Shown: one piece after another, positions 1 through 12,095 of the stretch
Layout of the letters: every line of letters begins with the position of its first letter
Numbering within the stretch: position 1 is the first letter of the stretch
Source: Cubamyces lactineus
Lineage: Eukaryota; Basidiomycota; Agaricomycetes; Polyporales; Polyporaceae
NCBI GenBank assembly: GCA_022376465.1
Contig: JACDTU010000016.1
Span: 496,001-560,000, forward strand
Length of the DNA stretch: 64,000 nt
Reading direction: 5' to 3'
Translations under genes and position numbers: made by a program
The notes under the pieces: model-generated
Told to the model about the DNA's origin: nothing
The model's database searches: none
Seen by the model: only the letters and a program-made list of their open reading frames with translations

Positions 1-2670
1 TGGTTGCTCCGGTGAAACCGTAAACAGAGTTGGCACTGATCTATATCCAAGTTCAGCATTGTAGCTTCACATCGGTTATATCATGAACAAACCTTTAATG
101 CGAGCTGACGACCGTCCAAGACAGCACGCTTGAATGGATCCGTCTCCTTCTTGAGGTCCGCTTTAGCGCGTTTACGGGCACTGATGAGGTCTTCTAGAAT
201 TGTTGGGAGCAGACCTTTGCGCTTCGTCGCTCTCACGAATAGATCTATACGCGTTTTAGAAAAGGGAGGATGAGAGCACGCTGAGCTACGTACCATTATT
301 GGGGGTCTGAATATAATCGACGTCTTTCACCAACTTCAGTCGCTCAACCGTGCCCTTGTCGAGCAAGGTCGTGTAACATAGGTTGTGTGCCATCATGATC
401 GACGGGTACAGCGAGCTGAAGTCGAGCGTAGCGATCGGTACATCGTAGTAGCCTTTCTTGGGCTCAATGACCGTGGCGCCCTCGTACTGCTCGTCGGACC
501 CTGAAACAATACTGTAAGAGCTGTTACGGTGTATGTCATGCGAAGCGCGTGCATACCTTCGCCCTTGAGTGCAGGAACAACATATCCATCGTCGTTAGCT
601 TTCCGGAAAAGCTGCGACAGGACTTTGATAGATTGTCCGCGTGAAAGGAGGAAGTTGAATGGAACACCGGTGACACGAGCCATCTCGATGTAGTTGATGA
701 AGCACATCAACTTGTCCATAAGCCGTTGCGGGAGGTAGGCATCCTGCGAGTCGTTAGTCGTTTTACCCTGAGCTCGGCGCAGAACGATAAACCGACCTTC
801 AAACAGTACACAGCTAGACGTCTTCTAGACTCTGGGGTACCATTCTGCAGATCGGTGATGACGGAGTGGTGGACGTCCTCCTTTTGTTCGCCGAGGAACT
901 GCGCACAAACCGAGTTGAGCGTGTAGCTACGCAACTTGTATTCACGCTGCATATATTGCAAGATATCGATCTGCAGTCGACCATCCATAGCAGTCTCTTT
1001 CGAGTCGCGTTGTCCGAAGGCTTTCGAAGAGAAGTGCGTATCCTTCGTCTGAGTTTGCTTGCCTATTCCATTCCCGAAGCTAAGGTTTGTCTGACATATA
1101 GTAGCGAAGGTGTCACGCACCAATGATTCTGCCCAAGTAAGGGAACTCCTTCGCTTTGAGGGCCTTGGCGCGATCCAACAAGTACGGTAGATCGAAGTTT
1201 GCAATGTTGTAACCAATGACAACATCAGGGTCGACCTCTTCCACAAATTCTCGCCACTTCAGCAGCAGCTCCGCTTCGTCCTCGAAGGATATCACCTGGG
1301 AACCGACGATGTGTGCGCAGGTATTTAGCGTGAAAACATTGCGAATAAACGGTTTGCTTTCGCCTGGCTATTACTCAGCCTCGGTACCAGGATATACCCG
1401 TTAGTTGTACAGACCTTGTCGTGTGACCATATTTGCGATCTGGATGACGGGGTCGACGTTTGCTTCTGGAAAGATACCTTTGCGGCCAGCGCACTCGATA
1501 TCGAAGCTGAGGATGCGTAATGGAGCAGTCTTGGACCATTGCCCATCAGGGGCATGGGAGATGAACTTGTCCCATCTGTGAATGTGGTAAGCATTTCCTC
1601 CCTTGCGATTCACGCCAGTCACAAACCTGACAGCTAGTTCGATTTGACAACGCGAGCGTTTATTCTTGCCTTCAAGGATAGTGTATTGACCAGCGGGAAC
1701 TTCAATCCAGTTCATCCCCACCACCTGCGGCCCCGTTGTCAATATACTGATGCTTGCTTTGAAAGAAACTCTGCGCCCACTCGGGTATCGATCATGAAGC
1801 GAAGAGTGTACGCTATATTACTCTCGAAGGTTGCAACTTCACCATTGAACAACTCGCCGAACTTGCATTCTCCCCTCTCGAGGAGCCGTGTTGACAGAAA
1901 TTGATTAGATGAGAGGATGCATATAGTCGAGGACAGCGCGACTCATCTCTTATCTTGGGCAAACTTCGCTGGTCTGCGACGGTAATCTTGAGAAAGCTGA
2001 CCCAGTCATCGCCCCTATATCCCCATAAGCTACGTTTCTGAACAAGCTCGACCTGTCTGACAGGACCGCCAGGATTACCACCCTGATGCGAGATAAGCAA
2101 CAAGTGTGTAACAGACTAGATTTCTAGCTCACGTTGAGGTAGCGAGCGAATGGCTCTACGTCATCGGTGCTGAATCCCCTCGGTGTTGCAATATAGAAGT
2201 ATGGCAAGAAGTCGGTTACGTGAGCCAGAACACTGTGTCCGCGCTAATGGTATGATGAGCACAGTTCCTTGTACAATAGCCAGTACGAACCTCGGTGACA
2301 CCGAACATTCTCAGAGTTGTTGCGCCTGTTTGTGGGTCGACCGAGTCCTCAATATCTATTTGTTGGAATACTGGGGTAATCTGAGTGCCGGCCAAGAGAC
2401 GGGTAGACTTAGCAACTCACTGATGCTGTCCCTTTTTGAGTCTACAGGCGGAAGATGCGGGCGTGCCCACGCATCGGCACCACCTTCCGCATCTGAAGGG
2501 AGTGAATCGACATTCTATAACACGAAGAAGGTGACAGCCGCACCTTTTGCCTCATTCGCATCTTCCTTTAGTCTTTGAAGTACGTCCGCAAATGATGACT
2601 GGAGGGGCTGGGTAGTCGCAGCCCCTGAAGGACTAATCTTGCGCTTCTTGAGTGCGGGTTGTGAATCCAT
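1..2670 (-). CDS. POL3: DNA polymerase delta catalytic subunit, 5' (N-terminal) part; gene runs off the left edge
   Basis: Replicative family-B polymerase that synthesises the lagging strand and proofreads in the nucleus. The start [13 protein letters not shown] at 2670 carries a short basic, NLS-like stretch. Spliced exons then read [27 protein letters not shown], exonuclease motif I ([12 protein letters not shown]), exonuclease motif II ([15 protein letters not shown]) and motif III (YCLKDAYLP, its Asp restored by splicing near 730-780). Polymerase motif A ([14 protein letters not shown], about 370-440) and the start of motif B ([17 protein letters not shown], split by an intron at about 39-88) follow. 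All exonuclease acidic residues seen are intact, so proofreading should be active. Several introns of about 50 nt interrupt it, the first at 2493-2543. Motif C and the C-terminal cysteine modules lie outside the window. Family assignment is very secure; exact exon borders are read by eye. Confidence 0.96.
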
Positions 2671-3303
2671 GTCAGGTTTGAAGCTGGTGTCACTGTACGG
2701 GAGCGGGTCTAGGTGATGTACAATACAGGGAGGAGAGTACCCACCCGCCATGAATGGGCATATTCTCCTTTGAGGAAGGAGATACAGTGGCCATGGCGTG
2801 TCTTTTGCGTTCACGATGATAGTTCTGGTACAATGATATGGCTGAGAGTGGGAGGTGGTCGCAAGGCGAGAGTCGAGACGCGTCGTGGCTGAGAGGATGT
2901 CGACGCGCTCGAGGCGAGACGCGACGGCGACGCGCTTGGTCATGTTTGGATTGTGGCGCCGGGGCTGAGGTCATCGAGATCTGTCCCCGATCTCTAGAGA
3001 TCTCCCAGTGCAATTGTGTTTTCCGACATTTGCCTGCACTGTAGAGTTCATTCTTCTCAATATTCTCCGCGCGATTGTAGTCATATACTCTGGACACTGT
3101 GCCTTCTCGTCTAGCTTAGAAATCGAACGCATTTTTAGCCTCTGCACAAGTCAGTGTGAGTACCACCTCCGAGTTCCGTGCGGCAGTGCGTGCTGACAGC
3201 CCACTAGAGTCATCTTCCTGCACATCATCTTATATCTCGTCCCGCGACGACGCGTCCGAGCAACTCGTTCAACGCACCCCAAGATCCCCGTGTATCCATA
3301 GCC
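2671..3303. promoter_or_regulatory. Divergent promoter region between POL3 and VMS1, with ACGCG motifs
   Basis: This 633-bp gap separates two genes that start away from each other. It contains an ACGCGT at 2878-2883, ACGCG cores at 2903-2907, 2919-2923 and 2930-2934, and another ACGCGT at 3250-3255. ACGCGT is the MluI cell-cycle box bound by MBF in yeasts, where it drives replication genes at G1/S. Use of the motif here is inferred from that knowledge. No convincing coding segment was seen. Confidence 0.5.
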
Positions 3304-5586
3304 ATGTCTCAATATCACGTCTTCTCACTCCCAAAGGAGCTCCTCGATACCCTTGTCCCGCGCAATATCCTCAATCAAGCTGCGGCACCCGAGATCACAC
3401 CTCCCCCTCGCTCCGATTCACCTCCTCCCACCGCGCAGCCGGCCGTCGGCTCGCGCGCCTGCAACATTTGCCTAGGCGCGACATTTGTGGATGTAGAAGA
3501 CCAGCGCGCCCACTTTCGCTCTGATTGGCATCGTTACAATGTCAAGGTCCGCCTGAACGGTGGAAATCCCGTCTCCGAAGCTCGCTTTGCTCAGTTAGTT
3601 GACGGTACGCTAGGAAGATCTCCGAAAGGCTAGCTATACATACTCACAAGTATCATGCAGGCCTTGAAGACTCAATCTCAGGCTCCGCGTCCTCATCCGA
3701 AGGGGAATCCGACGAGTCCGACGCCGTTTCCGCTCTCGTTTCCAAGACGCGCAAGCTCGCGCGACCCTCCTCTCCAGACGGCAACATCTCAGCTTCGCTA
3801 CCACAAACGCCCCTAGTCTGGTTCCATTCCCCTCCCTCCACCCAGATTGGCATCTACAAAGCCATCTTCTCGAAAGCCACCCCCCCATCAAGCCATCTCG
3901 CCGAGCTGAAGGAGATGCAGAGCGGTGGAGAACAAGGTCGTACCTGGGCGATGTTCATGACCGCCGGGGGCCACTTCGCCGGCGCGATCGTTCGCGTGAA
4001 GCGTGCAGATGGAGAAGACGACGATGACGGAGGGTTGACGAAGAAGGGCAAGCCCAGGCGGCCAAAACCTGAGATTGAAGTGCTCAAGCACAAAACATTC
4101 CATCGTTACACTAGTAAGTGATCCCGATACCGATCGACGGACCAACGCTCAGCAAAGTCCAGCGCGTCGTAAGCAGGGTGGCTCTCAGTCAATCAACGAC
4201 AACTCGAAGAACAAGGCTATCAGCGCTGGCGCGATGCTTCGACGATACGGAGAGCAAGCATTGCGAGACGTGCGTCGTCCTCTCCATTCAGCGCATTGTA
4301 CACAACGGCTTATCTCGGGGATTGTGTAGGACATCCGTAATCTGCTACAAGATTGGGCGGAGGACATTCACGACTGCGAACGAATTTGGATACGAGCGAG
4401 CGTATCCAATCGGCGTATCTTCCTCGACTACGAAGGCGCCATAATTGAGAAAGGTATGTATGCGTAGCGCCACTTTGTCGCTCATTAGGATGCTCATCGG
4501 TTTATAGGGGATGAACGCTTGCGGACATTCCCCTTCCCAACGCGACGACCGGTACGTCTTAGTGATCCAACACAGCGGAGTTATCACTCATTACAGTCGT
4601 ACTAGACGCAAGCCGAGCTCTCGCGCTGTCTCCAGGAACTCACTCGTGTGAAGGTATCGCATCTCACAGAGGAGGCACTCCGCGCCCAAGACGAAGCCCT
4701 CCTCGCCTCCCTTCCGAAACCCAAGCCGCAGCCTACAGTCGCCCAATCCGAACCTCAACAGAAGCCCAAGGAGAAACCAGTTCAACTGCAGCTCTCTCGC
4801 GAGGAAGAGCAGCTGCGAGACAAATGGTCTCGGCTCCTTGACATGATCAAGCGCGGCCGCCTCGACACACTCAAGGGCTTCTGGGAGCGCGAGGGCGCCG
4901 CGCTTGGCGGCGTCAACACGCCCGTTCCAGAATGGACAGAAGAGCGCGGTGGAACCCTGCTCCAAGTCGCTACCTATGTTGGGCAGGAAGATATCATCCG
5001 ATGGCTTCTTGAAGACCTACGAGCAGATCCGACCATCGACGTTCCCGCTCCCCGTACAGGCGTCCCTGCAGATGCTGAGGACAGTGGTCAAGAATCTGAT
5101 ACCGATGCGCCTCGCCTCCCTCGTTCCAAAGGTGGCCGGCGGACTGCCTACGATCTCGCCCGAACGAAAGCGGTACGAAACATCTTCCGGCGTTGTGCGG
5201 CGGCGCACCCTGACTGGTGGGATTGGCTGGGCACCGAACACGGCGCGCGCATCCCAAGTGCATTGAGCGCCGAGATGGAGGAAGGTCGCGAAGAGAAGAA
5301 GAAGGCGAGGCGGAAGGGGCTAAAAGATAAGGTGCGCGAGCGCGAGGCTCGAGAGAAGGAGAGAGAGGCGTCAGCCACGCCGCCGCCTGTGTTCGAGGCG
5401 CAAGCAGTGGCAAAGCCCACGAAGGAGGAACCTGCCGCTGGGCCGAGGCGACTAGGTGGATCTTCAGCAGGAATGGAGAGCGTTGCAGGGCTGACACCGG
5501 AGATGCGTGCGAGGATTGAGCGGGAAAGACGTGCGCGTGCGGCGGAAGCGCGTCTAAAGGCTCTTCAAGGCGGCGGTCGTTCGTAG
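3304..5586 (+). CDS. VMS1: VMS1/ANKZF1 family peptidyl-tRNA hydrolase (ribosome quality control)
   Basis: Releases nascent chains from stalled 60S-peptidyl-tRNA complexes in the cytosol and binds Cdc48/p97. From the N-terminus it shows a C2H2-like finger (CNICLGATF...HFRSDWH), then the VLRF1 release-factor-like domain (GRTWAMFMTAGGHFAGAIV, HKTFHRYT). The catalytic-loop motif RRKQGGSQS follows, rebuilt across an intron at about 4114-4161, with the key Gln present. Two ankyrin-like segments come next (TLLQVATYVGQEDIIRWLLED and RRTAYDLARTKAVRNIF). The C-terminus is a basic coiled coil ending in RERRARAAEARLKAL, which fits a VCP-interacting motif. Introns are short (for example 3606-3660). The last exon, from about 4600, is long. 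Start chosen at the first ATG that keeps the family N-terminus. No damage seen. Confidence 0.93.
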
Positions 5587-5911
5587 CTCTCGCGCAGCAG
5601 TTGCCACGCATCTCCTGCTTCGCCCCTCTGTTGATCGTAGCGTATCTCTCGACGTGTAGCGCAGCATTCTCTCTACCAGCGCGTTCTTCGAATAGACTGA
5701 ATACGTGTATTGGTACGTGGAGGGCCTCAACGCCTGGGGCGCGTAACACGTGATCTGCTATAAATCTACGCGACGATCTTGATCTTGGACGCGCTATATG
5801 CACGCTGCGCTCTTATACCGCGCCCTCACCTTGTCTTCCTCCACCTGTCTCTCTTACTCCGTCCTACCACGTTTCGCAAGCTCAGCTCTATCTACACGTA
5901 CAGCAGCGACT
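5587..5911. other. Intergenic region upstream of phosphomannomutase
   Basis: VMS1 3' flank and PMM promoter/5' leader. The last 110 bases are pyrimidine-rich and contain an ATG at 5798 that is in frame with the PMM start at 5912. A TATA-like stretch (GCTATAAATC, about 5757-5766) precedes it. No independent gene seen. Confidence 0.5.
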
Positions 5912-7055
5912 ATGTCCTCCGCATTCGCCGACCGCCCGTCTAGGACGCTCGTCCTGTTCGACGTTGACGAGACGCTCACTCCTGCTCGCCGGGTACGCAC
6001 ATCGCTCTTCCCCCACCACCCGCACAGGACTCACACATCCACAGCCAGTATCCCAGGAAATGTTTGCGCTTCTCCGTGCGTTGCGCAAGAAGGTCGTCAT
6101 CGGTGTCGTCGGCGGGTCCGACTTCGTGAAGATCTCCGAGCAGTTCGCTGTACCTGGCGCGGCCCCTCGTATGTCCACTCTCCTGCCTCACCCGAACAAG
6201 CGATACATGGACGCTGAAGCGATCTACTTGTACAGTTGTTGAGGAGTTCGACTACGCATTCGGTGAGAACGGTCTGACCGCCTACAAGCTCGGCAAGCCC
6301 TTGCCCTCCCAGTCGTTCATCAAGTTCCTCGGGGAGGAGAAGTACAAGACCCTCGTGAACTTCATCCTCCACTACCTCGCCGATCTTGACATTCCGATTA
6401 AGCGGTATGACATTGCGAGCTTGCGCGTATCCCTCGTCCTCGCAAGATACTGACACGCGCTTCTGGGCCGACAATCATAGCGGAACGTTCGTCGAATTCC
6501 GCAATGGCATGATCAACGTCAGTCCGATTGGTCGTAATGCGAGGTAACTTGTCGGCCCGTCTCTCGCTTCAGGGCGCGTTCTGACCATCAATGTAATGCA
6601 GTCATCAAGAGCGCCTTGACTTCCTGGCGTACGACCAGGTAAGGTGTAGCGCTCCTTCTGTGCGGATAGCTGCCCTAACAGAGCGCACGTACAGCAACAT
6701 GGTGTCCGCGTCGCGTTCGTCAAGGTGCTGCAGGAGAAGTTTTCGCACTACGGCCTTACCTTCTCCATCGGCGGACAGATCTCTTTCGACATCTTCCCCA
6801 ACGGCTGGGACAAGACGTTCTGCCTGAACCACGTCGCGGATGAACAATTCGAGGCAATCCATTTCTTCGGCGACAAGACGCACAAGGTCTGCACCCTCTC
6901 GACAGTACTCACGTAAGAGTTGCGGAATGACTGACATTGCTCTACATCAGGGTGGCAATGATCACGAGATTTTTGCTGATCCGCGCACAATCGGACATAC
7001 CGTCCTAAACCCAGCAGACACGATGAAGCAATTGAGAGAGATTTTCGACCTCTGA
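5912..7055 (+). CDS. Phosphomannomutase (SEC53/PMM family)
   Basis: Interconverts mannose-6-phosphate and mannose-1-phosphate in the cytosol, feeding GDP-mannose for N-glycans, O-mannosylation, GPI anchors and cell wall. The HAD nucleophile motif [13 protein letters not shown] (DxD) lies at about residues 14-26. It is followed by [72 protein letters not shown] and [17 protein letters not shown], all typical of eukaryotic PMM. The gene is broken by at least six short introns and ends LREIFDL. Length after splicing is about 250 residues, usual for the family. The start at 5912 gives the normal N-terminus; an upstream in-frame ATG at 5798 would add 38 residues, treated separately. Confidence 0.96.
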
Positions 7056-7567
7056 AAGCACCCTCTAGAGCGCCTCTGACCGTTTTGCGGAAGCGAGCTG
7101 TCTTGCTGGTCTGGAACTGTGAATGAGGTATTGCGGGGTCATGGGTGTTGACACATTGGTAGGGCCTGGATGGTTATAATTAACAAATGTATCATAAATT
7201 GTGGGTGTGTTGAAGGATTTGTACGGCATTGCTCTGAACGTGCTGCAGGCTCTGGATGAATAGTAAGGATGATACTAGGGTTAGGCTTGCTGCAGATATT
7301 TTGACCTCTGAATATTCCCCCACTGGAACAAATCCTGGCCAGCTCAGTTATTGTTCAGTGCATATAATCATGGTTTGGTGACACTTGTTGCCGCTCAATG
7401 TGAGAAGAGTGCCCAGTGCAAGAGACAATCAACCCCGAATGGATTCTGAGCCACTGGCCCCCCAGGTTCCCGGTGCCACTCCAACTTCTCTAGTTTCATA
7501 ACCCACCACCACTCCTGGACATTCTGCCCCTTCCTCCTTAACCCTCCCACCTATCATCCCACACCAT
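7056..7567. other. Intergenic region, nothing recognised
   Basis: AT-richer than its neighbours in the first half (3' flank of the mutase gene, with TTATAATTAACAAATG near 7173). The second half is pyrimidine-rich leader sequence for the zinc-finger gene. A short in-frame upstream reading segment from an ATG at 7439 stops at 7499-7501, so it was not added to the downstream protein; it could be an upstream ORF. Confidence 0.4.
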
Positions 7568-8825
7568 ATGCACATGGTCAACTTATGTTCTTTTCCCGAC
7601 TCTGCTGCCCTGCCAGCTGGCGAGTTGGGTGATGACCTCATCATCGACTTTGCCAAAGAGGCGATACACCCCAATCCTTTACTATGTGATTGGCAAGGGT
7701 GTCATGCCCAACTGAATAGCTGGAAGGCTCTACAAGAGGTGAGACACCCTCCATGCTGTTCTTTGAGGTGTATTAGGGGCATCATAGAGGGTGAGAATCC
7801 CGTCTTTGCTGGACAGTATGCTGCATGCAGCAGTACACACACTGTAAAGTGTGAAAATGCGAAAACACAGAATCGCAGAAACATGAACATATAACTCCTG
7901 CTTATTCCTTCATTATAGCACCTGCACAGACACTGCCAGCAGCTTGACCCTTCACCTAGCCAGGTGAGTAGTTTGCTATGCCTTGCCAATTGTCAGTGTT
8001 CTTAACCAGATTGTAGCAAATTACCTTTGAATGCGAGATCCCAAGGTGTTCAGGACGCTTCCATAGCACCCTGTATGAGATACACCAGCATATCGACCTC
8101 AGTCATATGTCCAGGATCCTCCTGCCATGTCCTATACAAGGTAGCTTTTCTTGCAGCATCATCTCTCAGAGCCTGATCTGAATTCTCGGCATTTTGATCC
8201 AGATTGTTCATATAGCTTTGGCAGGAATGCCTATGGCCTACCAGAGCACTTCCGCAGTTTTCATCCCAGACCGCAAATTGGGGAGGACCCGAGAGGCCAC
8301 TGCATTCTCAGGACACTTTGGAGGCCACATCTGCACCACCCAGAGAGCGTGCCACCACTCCCGGAACATCCTGTTCCCGCATACCAGTTGACCTCTCCGG
8401 TCATTCATCCAGCACAGCTGCAGCGCGGCCAGACGCCTGCAAGCTCGCAGAACGGACGCCGGGGCCGGTGGAGGCGAATGAACGTTGGAGAAGATGCGCC
8501 GCCTGCCGAAGAGGAGTCGTCGCTACCGCTCCCTGACCTGCTGCCTTTCGACTCAAGCAACGTGCCCGAGATCACGATGCGGCCCAGGCAGCTCGAGCCC
8601 ATGCTACAGCAGTCGCGTCCACAACACATGATCATGCCCCCCGTACTGGAGCCTGAGTTACCTGCGACGATTGGGTATACGGCGTTCGCGGCGCGATACA
8701 TGGAGCTCGAGAGGGCGGGGATTATCGACGGCTCGGGAATCTGGCCAGGGCAGAAGAAAACGGAGGAGGGGAGCGCCAAACGCGAAGCTGGACTGGCGAA
8801 TGGTTCTGCGAAAGAGGCTACATGA
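7568..8825 (+). CDS. Protein with three C2H2 zinc fingers, function unknown
   Basis: Three fingers appear once introns are removed. The first, CDWQGCHAQLNSWKALQEH, continues across an intron into LHRHC. The second is CEIPRCSGRFHSTLYEIHQH. The third is CPIQDCSYSFGRNAYGLPEH followed by FRSFH; its second Cys is created by splicing the intron at 8141-8202. The remaining roughly 200 residues are Pro/Ser-rich and disordered-looking and end in a charged tail. The array suggests DNA binding and perhaps transcriptional regulation, but target and pathway cannot be read from the sequence. The start is the first ATG upstream of finger one in the open frame; an ATG two codons later is equally possible. 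I do not recognise a named orthologue. Confidence 0.75.
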
Positions 8826-9073
8826 AGTGCTGGAAGATTGGGGGAAAATGATAGTTATATTCGCGTAATATTCTGCTGCTTTTCGCTTTCGTTAGTTGCT
8901 CTGTAAATGCACTCGCTCGTCGTGAAAATCCGCCTTCCTGCACGTCTGAACAGAGGAACATTTCAGCGCTTGCGGGCGTGCGCGACGCGTCGAGCGTGAT
9001 CGCGCGGAGAGACGCGCGTGGACTCTGCTCGTCTCTGCCAACTGCAGCCCAACTCTCCAGTCTCCCCGGCATC

Positions 9074-10860
9074 ATGAGCAGCACCACCTTCCGAGACTCA
9101 ACCGTCGTCATCATAGAGACAAGTCGAACCTCGATACGCGCGGGAATCGGCCTCCATGATCTTCTCCGTCTGCCCACTGTTGTATGTTCTCTACATGACA
9201 TTCATGCTTTACACACCTCGGACAAGCGGTTGAACACAGGATATCCCCGCACGCGTCGGGCTCAGACGAAGTGCAGTGTCACAAAACGGGGATGAAGGTA
9301 TGTCTATAGAGCGTGCTCTGCGTTGTAAACCGTCTCACACTTGTCTTGCAGGCCCCTCTTCCTCCAAAGCACCTGTTTCTACGAAGGTGACCGATTACCT
9401 CGTCGGTTCTCAGCTAGACGAGGCTCTTGCAACAGACCAAGACATCACCGTTTACTGGCCATTCGCGAATGGAGATGTTAGTGACTTCATACAAGCGGAA
9501 GCCCTCTGGTGCGTTACCTACACACAGTCTCTTCACGCTGAAGTTGAGGACGAACCCGTGAACGTAGGAAGTATGTTCTCTTCAACCAACTCGGACTCCG
9601 ACGCGCGCAGATGGAATCCCCAGTCATGCTCTCCGTCGTCGCGGGCCTCTCGCGCGACGCGTACGAGCGCATCTGTCAAATATTCTTCGAACGCTTCAAC
9701 GTCGCCGGCTTTGCCATCCTCGACCGACCCATGGCTCAATTCTACGCCGTCATCTCTGGTTTGCAGCTGTCCGGCGTAGTCGTCGACATCGACCTCGAAC
9801 ACACCGACGTTACCCCCATTGCCGACGGGTTCCCGATCCACCTAGCGCGAACGGTCGTTCCCATTGGCCTGAACGACTGCCTCGCGTACCTCGCACATCT
9901 CTTCCGCTCGAACACCTCCGTCATGTCTACGCTCTCTCCTGCCGACAGTCCACTATCCGAAGAGGCGCTGCAAGAAGCGCTTGTGGCCCTCGCGCGACAC
10001 GTCTGGGAAAGCGGACTCATCAAGGTACTCGCCGAGGGCGAGGCGGCGCGTGACCTCGAGGACGAAGGAGTCACAGATATTGCCGCGATTGTTGTTGCAG
10101 GAAAGGAGCGTGCTGTCATCGAGAGCGGCATGAAGCGCAAGCAAAACGCAAAGGCTCAGCCTGCTGAGCAGGCGCGCGCAAAGGAGATGGAGGCGCTTGA
10201 CCTCGTCTCGACGGAGTTCCGGGAGAAGGAGCTGACGCTGGGCAAAGAGCGGCACCGATTCTGCGAGCCACTATTCGACCCGGCACTGCTTGACGGCATT
10301 CCAGGTGTGAAGGAGAAGGAGCCAAAGGATCTCCGCTTGCCGTTGCAGACCGCTGTGGGTGAGGCCGTCGCGAGGACCGAGGTCGATCTGCGCAATTACA
10401 TCTGGCAAGGGCTTTTCGTGACCGGTGCGATTACCAACCACATCAAGGGTATGTAGCTTGTCGCGTCATCCTTGCGAGCCTATAAGACGTTGACGCTATT
10501 TACTCCCAGGCCTAGGAGCTGCCTTGTCTGCCCGAGTGTCGCCGTACATTCTCAGTGCACCTGACCCGCTGAACAACGAGGTGCAGCCACGGGCAGTCAA
10601 GACACTGCGAGTTCCTGATTACTTCGCCGAGTACCGGGACAAGGGTGATGGTCTGGCGGGTTTCCTCGGGACGAGTATCATCGCAAAGGTGAGCGTGATG
10701 TCCTGTTTTCCCGTGGGACCTCCACAATACCCGTTTGCTCACGATGATCTAAATGTAGCTTTCGTTCAACGATTCGGGAGGAAAGAACTATGTCTCGAAA
10801 GCAGACTACGTGAGCAGGGGTCCTCGTGTTGTTCTAGGAATGTCTCCGTCATTGTTGTAA
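9074..10860 (+). CDS. ARP9: Actin-related protein 9-like subunit of a SWI/SNF or RSC chromatin remodeller
   Basis: Divergent actin fold protein of nuclear chromatin-remodelling complexes, where it pairs with ARP7/ARP42-type partners on the HSA helix of the ATPase. The start MSSTTFRDSTVVIIETSRTS resembles the first actin beta strands. IPARVGL follows after the first intron, then ITVYWPFANGDVSDF, VMLSVVAGLSRDAYERICQI, FNVAGFAILDRPMAQFYAV and the second-lobe strand VVVDIDLEHTDVTPIADGF. The C-terminus reads LFVTGAITNHIKGLGAALSA, PDYFAEYRDKG, then after a final intron LSFNDSGGKNYVSKADYV and a short tail to the stop at 10860. The canonical ATP-binding phosphate loops are eroded, as usual in ARP9, so ATPase activity is not expected. 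A charged insert of about 100 residues separates the lobes. Confidence 0.88.
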
Positions 10861-11070
10861 TTTATTGTTGTATTGCTGCGTGTTTTTGGATCGCAAAACT
10901 CTCGCGCTCACACTCTCACACCAGGCCAGGGAGCTGGTTGTGTGTCACTTCGCTCATGTTCGCGCATGACGAATCGTGGAGGATGGTCATGGCAAGCTCA
11001 TAGATATCATACAGCGCCTGGTGGCCTAGAAGATCCAATACATGGTGACGACCGAGTATGATTATTTTGT

Positions 11071-11598
11071 TTACTGAGCAGCAGCCTCAGCGACAGTGAG
11101 GAGGTCGCTGTCACCAGGGTCGGTGACGGTCATGACACTGAAAAAGATATCAGCACATGAACTGAGCAAGACACAACAAGTCTACATACCCGACACGGAA
11201 GAGCTTGCCGGCAGCGGTGCCGAGCGCGACGTTGGTGCCAGCAAAGTGGTGGACCGCAGTCTTGGAGAGCATAGCATAGTACTCCAGCTCGGACTTGCGG
11301 AGAGGGGGGCAGTTGCCGGCAATGAGGACAAGCTTAGCTATAGATGTGCGATGCATAGGATGCAAAGCAAAAGAGGAGAGGGGAGGGAAATCAATGGTCA
11401 GCACAAGGGACCTTCTCAGCCTCACGCTCCAGTCCCCGGAGAGAGAGCCAGTGGAAGGGACGAACCTTTGCCGTTGCGCATCTGCTTGAGGGCGGACTTG
11501 TAGCCGAGGGAGTACTTGCCCGACTTGACCACGAGGGCCAGACGAGACGCGACGGACTCGGAGGACTTTGCTGCCTTGGACTTCTTGGTGGGGGCCAT
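11071..11598 (-). CDS. RPL30: 60S ribosomal protein eL30
   Basis: Component of the large ribosomal subunit. Exons read [78 protein letters not shown] and a C-terminal [25 protein letters not shown] end, all diagnostic of eL30 (L7Ae/L30e fold). Three coding blocks are separated by introns at about 11140-11190 and 11335-11465. Spliced length is about 110 residues, normal for the family. The gene is convergent with ARP9 and divergent from the sulfite reductase gene. A TCGGTG microsatellite lies just upstream of the start codon. Confidence 0.96.
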
Positions 11599-12095
11599 CG
11601 CGGATGTCGGTGTCGGTGTCGGTGTCGGTGACGGGGGCGGGCGTCGGTGGTCTTGATGCTGCAGAAATTGAGGCGGGCGCTGCGATCGGTATACTGGATT
11701 GAGCAGCTGGGCAGTTGCTCTGATAAGGTTCGATCTCCGACTGAAGCTGCTCCTAACCCCAGGGTAGGTGTTGCGGTAGGGTTGGAGGAGCCAAACAAGG
11801 CCAAAGGGATAGCGCAGTGGTGGTGTGCTCGGTGCGAAAGACGACGAGCTCACTCAGCGGACGGTTTGTCGCAAGAACCCGCGCGCAGAATTCGGAATTC
11901 ACTGTAGCTTATGACCTGAGCGAATCGCAGCCAATATATTTTGTCCCCAGCCACTTTCCCTCCTGTGCCCTCACCGTCTCCCACAGCGTCCTCGACGTCT
12001 ACGGCAGTGAGCACAACCACTCAGTACGTCCATCTGCTTCCGCTGCGTGAATTTGACAGGCTCTGACCAATGTATGCGCATACATTAGATCCACT
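11599..12095. promoter_or_regulatory. Divergent promoter region between eL30 and sulfite reductase
   Basis: About 500 bp shared by two genes transcribed apart. It holds the TCGGTG repeat and a pyrimidine-rich stretch at about 11940-12000 ahead of the sulfite reductase start. No coding potential worth calling. Confidence 0.5.
11607..11630. repeat. Hexanucleotide microsatellite (TCGGTG)x4 next to the eL30 start codon
   Basis: Four perfect tandem TCGGTG copies read on the + strand, beginning nine bases upstream of the eL30 ATG. In the eL30 mRNA sense this is a CACCGA tract in the 5' leader or a leader intron. Such repeats are often length-variable. Confidence 0.9.
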
